Assembly (NCBI GenBank): GCA_023267515.1
Contig: JAHFNF010000005.1
Location: forward strand, 1-19,520
Source of the DNA: Candidatus Nomurabacteria bacterium
GTDB taxonomy: Bacteria; Patescibacteriota; Minisyncoccia; Phycocordibacterales; UBA9973
Length of the DNA stretch: 19,520 nucleotides
Direction: 5' to 3'
This document shows positions 8,647 to 14,035 of this stretch, piece by piece. A program made the position numbers and the translations under genes. Within the stretch, counting starts at the first letter, position 1; each line of letters opens with the position of its first letter. The notes under the pieces are model-generated. The model was not told where the DNA came from, ran no database searches, and saw nothing but the letters and a program-made list of their open reading frames with translations.

Positions 8647-9162
8647 CTATTTATTTAAATATTTTCGGTAACCAATCTTTAAAAGTTTCTCACCCTTTAC
8701 TTCAATTTCATCCCGCATCTTTTTCTTATAAGCGATTAATTTCTTTTCAAGATTTTTGTCAGATGTGGCAAGAATTTGCACAGCAAGAAGCCCTGCATTT
8801 TTTGCGGCATTGATGCCGACAGTGGCCACTGGAATACCCGGTGGCATTTGAGCAGTGGAAAGTAGAGAATCCAATCCGTCCAATGTTTTTGCTTTCACTG
8901 GAATACCAATCACAGGTAAAGTCGTCAGAGAGGCCATAACGCCGGCCAAATGCGCCGAGCCACCGGCCCCACCAATCAGTACTTTAATACCGTGCCCTTT
9001 GGCATTTGTAATATGCTTATGCACCAAGTCTGGGCTCCGGTGCGCCGAAGCCACGGTCATATCATAAGAGACCCCAAATTCTTCAAGTACTTTGGCTGCT
9101 TCCGCCATTACCTCCAAATCCGAATCCGAGCCCATAAGTATGCCGACTTGTATCTTTTTCAT
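8647..9162 (-). CDS. purE: 5-(carboxyamino)imidazole ribonucleotide mutase (class I type PurE)
   Basis: PurE produces CAIR. Class I enzymes shift the carboxylate of N5-CAIR made by PurK; class II enzymes carboxylate AIR directly. Landmarks: GSDSD at 11-15, SAHRSPD at 39-45 with His41, GGAGGSAHLAG at 64-74 with His71, LPVIGIPV at 82-89 and DSLLSTAQMPPGIPVAT from 98. These match the bacterial class I pattern and not the AGRSN pattern of class II. The 171-residue length is normal, with a charged C-terminal extension. No purK is in the window, so the carboxylation route is open. The start is supported by a -10 box 6 nt upstream. purM follows after one base. Confidence 0.95.
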   Translation of the reverse strand: MKKIQVGILMGSDSDLEVMAEAAKVLEEFGVSYDMTVASAHRSPDLVHKHITNAKGHGIKVLIGGAGGSAHLAGVMASLTTLPVIGIPVKAKTLDGLDSLLSTAQMPPGIPVATVGINAAKNAGLLAVQILATSDKNLEKKLIAYKKKMRDEIEVKGEKLLKIGYRKYLNK

Positions 9163-9168
9163 ATTACT

Positions 9169-9177
9169 ATATTAGCA
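9169..9177 (-). promoter_or_regulatory. Extended -10 promoter of purE-purM
   Basis: On the minus strand this reads TGC-TAATAT followed by AGTAAT and then the purE ATG, again a 6-nt gap. TAATAT matches the consensus at 4 of 6 positions and the TGn extension is present. The -35 region is a pyrimidine-rich tract. It lies just downstream of the terminator of the preceding transcription unit, where a new promoter is expected. Confidence 0.5.
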
Positions 9178-9180
9178 TTA

Positions 9181-9220
9181 AAAACAAAAAAGAAAAGGGC
9201 ATCCTATAAAAAGGATACCC
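9181..9220 (-). terminator. Rho-independent terminator ending the purL-purD-unknown unit
   Basis: In the minus-strand RNA, GGGTATCCT (9220-9212) pairs with AGGATGCCC (9205-9197) through a 9-bp stem with one G-U pair and loop TTTTAT, followed by the U-rich tract TTTTCTTTTTTGTTTT (9196-9181). It sits 38 nt after the stop of the 62-aa gene and just before the purE promoter. It shares bases with the hairpin at 9217-9237, so the two cannot form at once. Confidence 0.7.
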
Positions 9221-9246
9221 ACAGCATAGCTGTGGGTTCTTTTTTT
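9217..9246. terminator. Second hairpin, T-tract on the plus side; overlaps the minus-strand terminator
   Basis: ACCCACAGC (9217-9225) and GCTGTGGGT (9229-9237) form a perfect 9-bp stem with a 3-nt loop. On the plus strand it is followed by TCTTTTTTT, the shape of a terminator, though no plus-strand gene feeds it here. On the minus strand it precedes and overlaps (9217-9220) the terminator hairpin, which is the geometry of an anti-terminator. It may simply make the site bidirectional. Confidence 0.5.
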
Positions 9247-9258
9247 AACCAATGATTT

Positions 9259-9447
9259 TTACTTGCCATTTTGCAATTCATTAGCGCCATCATGGCCACT
9301 TCCAAAACCATATTGTAGTTCTTTGAGATGACTTTCATCGTCAGGAACTTCGTAAACTTTTTTTGGTTTTGCCCGTTTAGAATCAGAAGATTGGGTAGGT
9401 GGGTAATTCTCTGATTCTCTGTCTCTGGTGTAATCTCTGTCTGCCAT
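9259..9447 (-). CDS. Hypothetical small hydrophilic protein, 62 aa
   Basis: It encodes 62 residues rich in Asp, Glu, Arg, Lys, Ser and Gly, with no hydrophobic core, membrane segment or signal. The N-terminal MADRDYTRDRESENYPP and the Gly/His/Asn tail suggest an intrinsically disordered protein. The ATG comes 5 nt after the stop of the 133-aa gene and the gene ends shortly before a terminator, so both are probably read as one message. No Shine-Dalgarno sequence is visible. I recognise no family. The short length makes it less certain, but its placement between a stop codon and a terminator supports it. Confidence 0.5.
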   Translation of the reverse strand: MADRDYTRDRESENYPPTQSSDSKRAKPKKVYEVPDDESHLKELQYGFGSGHDGANELQNGK

Positions 9448-9452
9448 AATCG

Positions 9453-9854
9453 TTAGGTTTTAGATGTTGGTGAAATGTTTGGTAAACCACTTTTTGCTGC
9501 AATAAAGTGCAGATTGTTGACTTGCTCAGGATGGAGGAAAATACTGACCTGGTTGTTCACTTCATTGGCTTTTAAATACATACCCTGCGACTTGGTAGGG
9601 CAAGCGATGGTCAAAACTTGCACGCCATGGTGCGTAAAGGATTTTACCACTTGGGAAACTTTTGAAGAATCCACTTCAATGAAGTGAATGCCTCCATTGG
9701 AATTCTCCAAGGTTTTAGTCAAGCCGTGGACATCGCTACCGGCCGATTGTATTTCCGGAAAGTGGTCAACAACAGATTTGGTAAAAAAGTTGGTCTCAGC
9801 GCTATTTGTAGCACCGGAAAAAATAATGATTTTGGTGATGGTAGTGTTTTTCAT
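9453..9854 (-). CDS. Hypothetical alpha/beta protein, 133 aa, downstream of purD
   Basis: It encodes 133 residues. A hydrophobic strand at the N-terminus (TKIIIFSGATNSAET, residues 7-21) leads into a Ser/Gly-rich loop and helix. A second strand-helix-strand set lies around IHFIEVDSS, VSQVVKSF and VQVLTIACPT, and the C-terminal tail is Pro/Ser/Thr-rich. This order resembles a small Rossmann-like or receiver-like alpha/beta fold, but no family signature is clear, and the loop is not a Walker A motif. There is no signal or membrane segment. It begins 95 nt after the purD stop and is followed by the 62-aa gene after 5 nt. Neither gene has an obvious role in purine synthesis. Confidence 0.65.
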   Translation of the reverse strand: MKNTTITKIIIFSGATNSAETNFFTKSVVDHFPEIQSAGSDVHGLTKTLENSNGGIHFIEVDSSKVSQVVKSFTHHGVQVLTIACPTKSQGMYLKANEVNNQVSIFLHPEQVNNLHFIAAKSGLPNISPTSKT

Positions 9855-9863
9855 TGTAAATGA

Positions 9864-9869
9864 ATTTTA
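9864..9869 (-). promoter_or_regulatory. Possible -10 box of the 133-aa gene
   Basis: TAAAAT on the minus strand ends 9 nt before the ATG at 9854, which would give a leader of about 3 nt, like purC. There is no TGn extension and no -35 at 17 bp. An alternative pair is TTGAGG (9906-9911), 17 bp, TATTTA (9883-9888), with a leader of about 20 nt. The gene may instead be read through from purD. Confidence 0.3.
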
Positions 9870-9906
9870 GAATGTGAGAGTATAAATAGATGTGGGGTAT
9901 CCCGAC

Positions 9907-9948
9907 CTCAATTTACCACGTGGAAAAACCTTCGGCAATGCAATTGAG
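9907..9948 (-). repeat. Structured inverted repeat just after purD
   Basis: CTCAATT (9907-9913) and AATTGAG (9942-9948) are perfect inverted arms, the second lying 1 nt past the purD stop. Inside, TTGCC and GGTAA pair only in the minus-strand RNA, through a G-U pair. An 8-bp palindrome CCACGTGG sits at 9916-9923. No U-tract follows, so it is not a classical terminator. It could stabilise the 3' end of the purD message or bind a protein. Confidence 0.4.
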
Positions 9949-9949
9949 C

Positions 9950-11230
9950 TTATAACCGGAGTGCTTTTTTACCTATATCCCGCCTATATTGTTTGCCCTC
10001 AAAGTGAACTTTATCCACAGCCTCATAGGCGGTGGCAAGCGCCTCTTCTAGGGTATTCCCCACTGCGGAAACCCCTAAAACCCGTCCGCCATTTGTAACC
10101 AGATTATTATTATCTATTTTAGTACCGGCATGAAATACAACTACGTTCGGATTTTCGCCCGCTTCCTTAATTCCTGATATTTTTTTACCTTTTTCGTACT
10201 CTCCTGGGTAGCCGGCCGAAGCAAGTACAATATTACAAGCAAAACCTTTCTTCCATTTTATTTCAATTTGACTTAGCTTTTTTTCTAGACAAGCTTCTAT
10301 AATATCAATTAAATCAGTTTCCAAAAGCCGCATATAGCTTTGGGTCTCCGGGTCGCCAAAGCGCGCATTGAATTCTAAAATCTTTGGACCATCGGCTGTT
10401 AGCATTAATCCTGGAAAAAGTATCCCTTCAAAAATATTTCCATCTTTTTTCATCCCCGACAACGCAGAAGCAACGACTTCATCTTCAATTTTTTTTATCA
10501 AATCACGAGAGACAAAAGGCACAGGTGCCACGGTCCCCATTCCCCCAGTATTTGGTCCTGTATCATTTTCTCCAACACGCTTGTGATCTTGCGCCGGAGG
10601 AAATAAAGAGTAAGACACCCCGTCCGAAAATGCATGAGCGGAAATCTCCGGTCCAGTGAGAAACTCTTCCACTACGACAGTAGCGCCCGCTTCACCGAAT
10701 ACTTTTTTTACTAATGCATTTTCAAGAGCAAAGATTGCTTCATCTTTTGTTTCGCAAATCACCACACCTTTGCCAAGTGCCAAACCACTTGCTTTCACTA
10801 CTATCGGCAAGGGATGATTTTCCACATAATTTTTTGCCTCATTAAAATCAGTAAAAGTTTTAAATTTAGCCGTAGGCAAATTGTGACGCTGCATAAAATC
10901 CTTGGCATGTGCTTTTGAAGATTCAAGCCGCGCCGCAGCCTTGGTCGGTCCCCAGATTTTTAAACCCTCACGCCTGAACTCATCTACAATACCGAGCGCT
11001 AGTGGGTCATCTGGCAAGGCCAAAGTTAAGTCAATTTTTTCTCGTTTCACAAAATCAATCAGCGCAGGAATATCCGTAGCTTTTATATCAACATTTGTTC
11101 CAAGCTCTACTGTCCCGCCATTCCCTGGCGCAAAAAAAAGCTCTCCTGCCTTTGGCGATTGCTTTACTTTCCATCCTACTGCGTGTTCCCTGCCTCCCGA
11201 GCCAATTATTAATACTTTTAATTTATTCAT
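9950..11230 (-). CDS. purD: Phosphoribosylamine-glycine ligase (GAR synthetase)
   Basis: PurD couples phosphoribosylamine and glycine with ATP to GAR (step 2). It is an ATP-grasp ligase of normal length (426 residues). Visible landmarks: the N-terminal GSGGREHAVGWK at 10-21; VVKASGLALGKGVVI of the ATP-grasp domain; the central segment ENDTGPNTGGMGTVAPVP, which is highly typical of PurD; and the Mg-binding end ILEFNARFGDPETQ. The ATG overlaps the purN stop by 4 nt, so translation is coupled. It is the last recognised pur gene of the five-gene unit that starts with purL. Confidence 0.97.
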   Translation of the reverse strand: MNKLKVLIIGSGGREHAVGWKVKQSPKAGELFFAPGNGGTVELGTNVDIKATDIPALIDFVKREKIDLTLALPDDPLALGIVDEFRREGLKIWGPTKAAARLESSKAHAKDFMQRHNLPTAKFKTFTDFNEAKNYVENHPLPIVVKASGLALGKGVVICETKDEAIFALENALVKKVFGEAGATVVVEEFLTGPEISAHAFSDGVSYSLFPPAQDHKRVGENDTGPNTGGMGTVAPVPFVSRDLIKKIEDEVVASALSGMKKDGNIFEGILFPGLMLTADGPKILEFNARFGDPETQSYMRLLETDLIDIIEACLEKKLSQIEIKWKKGFACNIVLASAGYPGEYEKGKKISGIKEAGENPNVVVFHAGTKIDNNNLVTNGGRVLGVSAVGNTLEEALATAYEAVDKVHFEGKQYRRDIGKKALRL

Positions 11231-11835
11231 TTGTTTGTACTTAGCCTTTCTAAAACTTTCACATAAAGCTCATTCTCTTTTTTCTTTAATCTAATGTATA
11301 AAGTTTCAACATTATCATCCGGCAGAATTTTCTCATATGTTCTACCGAGAACAGGACCAAAGTCAAAATTTGAGGTCAAAAAATGAATAGAAGAGCCAGC
11401 AAAGGTGGCTTTTTGATCTAGAAAGTTCTGGATTGCTTTATTGGAGAGCATTCCTTTATTCCAAAGCGCATTGGTGCCGTTTGGATTTAAAATTTTCCCA
11501 TTCTCTTCATCTGGAACTAACCCCGGATGTAGATTTAAAATTTTGTTTGGATACGCCAAAATCACCTCCTCTTTTATAATTTGTTTCCAACCTGCTAAAC
11601 AAATGTAATCTGGGTTTAACTTTTGTAAAAGGGGCAACAGGGCTTCTTTTGCCGAGCAAATTTCAATTTCTAAGTTATTCGCTTTGGCATGTTCTAGTCC
11701 TGGCGCATCATTTTTATCTGAAATCACCGCGGAAATCTCTGCTTCAATTCGGCCACTCTTAATCCCGTCTATTATGGCCCCTAGATTGGTGCCAGTGCCA
11801 ACGTCCGAAATTAATATTGCCAACCTTAATTTCAT
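11227..11835 (-). CDS. purN: Phosphoribosylglycinamide formyltransferase (formyl-THF dependent)
   Basis: PurN moves a formyl group from 10-formyl-tetrahydrofolate to GAR, giving FGAR (step 3). The catalytic triad of the family is present: Asn101 and His103 in NLHPGLVP, and Asp158 in SNFDFGPVL. SSIH at 148-151 matches the conserved strand before the Asp. The spacing between catalytic His and Asp is 55 residues, against 36 in E. coli as I recall it. The extra residues (about 110-140, starting DEENGKILNPNG) enlarge the loop beside the active site. Length is 202. The start overlaps the purF stop by 4 nt and the end overlaps purD by 4 nt. Confidence 0.93.
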   Translation of the reverse strand: MKLRLAILISDVGTGTNLGAIIDGIKSGRIEAEISAVISDKNDAPGLEHAKANNLEIEICSAKEALLPLLQKLNPDYICLAGWKQIIKEEVILAYPNKILNLHPGLVPDEENGKILNPNGTNALWNKGMLSNKAIQNFLDQKATFAGSSIHFLTSNFDFGPVLGRTYEKILPDDNVETLYIRLKKKENELYVKVLERLSTNK

Positions 11836-13220
11836 ATCATCTCATCAAGCTTGGTAATATCTTTTGCCCGCTCGTGTATATCAATCGGGTAAATGCCAGT
11901 AAAGCAAGAAGTGGAAAGCAGTTCTTCGGGCACGCCCACCGCTTTTATCATCCCACTATACGAAAGATAATGTAAACTTGTGGCGCCTAAATATTCACGG
12001 ATTTGCTCTTTCGTTTTATTTGCCGCGATTAAATCTTTTTGGAGCGGTGTATCTATCCCGTAAAAATCCGGATAGCGAATCGGTGGTGAACTCACCACAA
12101 AATGCACTTCTTTTGCGCCTGCTTCAAAAATGGCTTTTACAATTTGCCTTGAAGTCGTCCCTCGCACTATTGAATCATCCATCACAATGACTCGCTTGCC
12201 AGAAAGAGCCTGAGGCAAGGGCACCAATTTCATTTTTACACCAGCATCGCGCAAGTGTTGTTCAGGCTGTATAAAAGTGCGATGTATATAGCGATTCTTC
12301 ACCAAGGCCATATCAAAAGGAATGCCAGATTTTTGAGAGTACCCAATGGCGACAGGTATAGCAGTCTCCGGCACCGGCACAACGACATCAACATCAGGAT
12401 GAAACTCTTTGGCTAATTCTTCTCCGAAACGTCGGCGCACTTCGTTCACTGACTGGCCAAGGAGAGTGCTGTCGGGCCGGGAAAAATAAACGAATTCAAA
12501 AACATCCAGTTTTGGTACAGCCTCTCTGAGTTGTTTCTCTCTGACCCCTTTTTCATCCACCACGATCATCCCTCCCTGTGGAACTGCTTTTAAAAACTTC
12601 GCCTCCATACCACTAAACGCGCAAGTTTCTGACGCAAAGACATACGCGCCATTCAATGTTCCCATCGCAAAAGGTCTCATTCCTGAATAATCTCTCACTG
12701 CAATAAGCTCCCGTTTCCCCATTATGAGGACTGAGAAGGCGCCAGTCCAAAACGGATACGCTTTTTCCACCGCGTCCGGCAAATTCATCCCAAGATCAAC
12801 AAAATGCTGGACGGACTTTGCCATTAAAATAGAGTCGGAACATTTTTCATCCACGTCTGCATCTGATTTCAAAAGATCTTGCAGAGCTTTCACACTCGGT
12901 AGATTGCCATTGTGCACCAAGACAAAATCTTTCTCCTCTACCGGCTGAGCATATTTAAAAATAGAACCCTTGGAAGTGGAATACCTGTTGTGCCCGACAG
13001 CAATATAACCCGGCAAACTTTTTATTATTTCTTCATTGAAAACTTGTGGCACCAGACCCATCCCTTTGTGGCAATATATTTTTTCTCCGTCCGTTGTCGC
13101 AATCCCGGAGCTCTCTTGGCCTCGGTGTTGAAGAGCAAACAATCCGAAAAAAGAAAGACGGCTGACATCCAAGCCTGTCCCATAAACACCAAAAACCGCG
13201 CATTTTTCATTTAAATCCAT
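11832..13220 (-). CDS. purF: Amidophosphoribosyltransferase, apparently without the Fe-S cluster
   Basis: PurF makes phosphoribosylamine from PRPP and glutamine, the committed and normally feedback-controlled step. Residues 1-6 (MDLNEK) precede Cys7, the Ntn-type glutaminase nucleophile, so a six-residue propeptide is predicted. QHRGQESSGIA is at 31-41 and GHNRYST at 76-82. The phosphoribosyltransferase PRPP loop VIVMDDSIVRGTTS is at 344-357. The chain is of the Bacillus-like family (YFSRPDS, FYGIDTP, CFTGIYP), whose members usually hold a 4Fe-4S cluster. By eye, three of its four ligand cysteines are replaced here: Asp239, Asp385 and Ser436; only Cys439 remains. It starts 2 nt after purQ and overlaps purN by 4 nt. 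Confidence 0.96.
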   Translation of the reverse strand: MDLNEKCAVFGVYGTGLDVSRLSFFGLFALQHRGQESSGIATTDGEKIYCHKGMGLVPQVFNEEIIKSLPGYIAVGHNRYSTSKGSIFKYAQPVEEKDFVLVHNGNLPSVKALQDLLKSDADVDEKCSDSILMAKSVQHFVDLGMNLPDAVEKAYPFWTGAFSVLIMGKRELIAVRDYSGMRPFAMGTLNGAYVFASETCAFSGMEAKFLKAVPQGGMIVVDEKGVREKQLREAVPKLDVFEFVYFSRPDSTLLGQSVNEVRRRFGEELAKEFHPDVDVVVPVPETAIPVAIGYSQKSGIPFDMALVKNRYIHRTFIQPEQHLRDAGVKMKLVPLPQALSGKRVIVMDDSIVRGTTSRQIVKAIFEAGAKEVHFVVSSPPIRYPDFYGIDTPLQKDLIAANKTKEQIREYLGATSLHYLSYSGMIKAVGVPEELLSTSCFTGIYPIDIHERAKDITKLDEMI

Positions 13221-13222
13221 GC

Positions 13223-14035
13223 TTATTTTTTGAAATAGTTAACGGCGTTCTTAAAAATTTGTAAACCCGGCCCCTCCTTTGAAACTGTACTTTTGATCTT
13301 TTTGTTCTGCCAAAGAGGACTCTGATGCGAAAACATCGCCCGCTCTGGGTGAGGCATCAGCCCCATTACCCTCCCATTATACGCCAAAACCCCGGCAATG
13401 TCATAATCCGCGCCATTTGGATTTTTCTCTAAATTTTGGAATTTACAAATCTCTCCCTTTTCATACTTAAAAGCAATTTGTTTATTTTTTTGCAAATTTT
13501 TGTATTCCTTTGGACTGATGACATACCTCCCTTCACCGTGCGCTATCGGCACGGAAAGTTTTTTCATACCTGTGAGCCACGGGCTTCTTGCCCAGCCTTG
13601 GCGCGGGTTGCCTTCCACTTTAAGATCAACCCAACGATCAATGTATTTCCCATTTTTATTGTGTGTTAAGGCCCCAGGCAATATTCCTAAATTCGTCATT
13701 ATTTGAAAACCATTACATATTCCTATTGCTAAGGTATCGCGAGATAAAAACTCTGCCAACTCTTTCGCTAGGTGATTTTTAAATTTATTTGCATAGGCTT
13801 TTCCGCTCCCAGTATCATCTCCGTAAGAAAATCCACCTGGAAAAGCAAGGATGTCATACTCCGAAAGCATTTCAGGGCTTGCGATTAAATCATTGATATG
13901 AACAATGTCTGCAACTATATTTATCTTTGCACCCGCCCATTCAAAAGCAAACTTTGTCTCCTCTTCGCAATTGAGCCCATAACCGCTCATCACTATCACT
14001 TTCGGTTTTTTATTTTTCTTGATTTTTGTTTTCAT
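13223..14035 (-). CDS. purQ: FGAM synthase glutaminase subunit
   Basis: PurQ hydrolyses glutamine and feeds ammonia to PurL for the FGAR to FGAM step. It is a class I (triad) glutamine amidotransferase. Visible: the N-terminal GYGLNCEEET, FPGGFSYGDD at 65-74, the nucleophile Cys107 in GICNGFQ, AHGEGRY at 165-171, and the His229/Glu231 pair in MPHPERA. At 270 residues it is longer than the roughly 227-residue Bacillus subunit, with insertions around residues 120-160. It is separate from PurL, unlike the fused E. coli enzyme. The ATG overlaps the purL stop by 4 nt (ATGA). The Lys-rich N-terminus (MKTKIKKNKK) precedes the first strand. Confidence 0.96.
   Translation of the reverse strand: MKTKIKKNKKPKVIVMSGYGLNCEEETKFAFEWAGAKINIVADIVHINDLIASPEMLSEYDILAFPGGFSYGDDTGSGKAYANKFKNHLAKELAEFLSRDTLAIGICNGFQIMTNLGILPGALTHNKNGKYIDRWVDLKVEGNPRQGWARSPWLTGMKKLSVPIAHGEGRYVISPKEYKNLQKNKQIAFKYEKGEICKFQNLEKNPNGADYDIAGVLAYNGRVMGLMPHPERAMFSHQSPLWQNKKIKSTVSKEGPGLQIFKNAVNYFKK

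Noticed and set aside
8187..8813. Plus-strand ORF of 208 codons across the purE-purM junction
   Set aside because: It lies antisense to two clearly conserved enzymes and has a His/Phe/Tyr-rich, unprotein-like composition.
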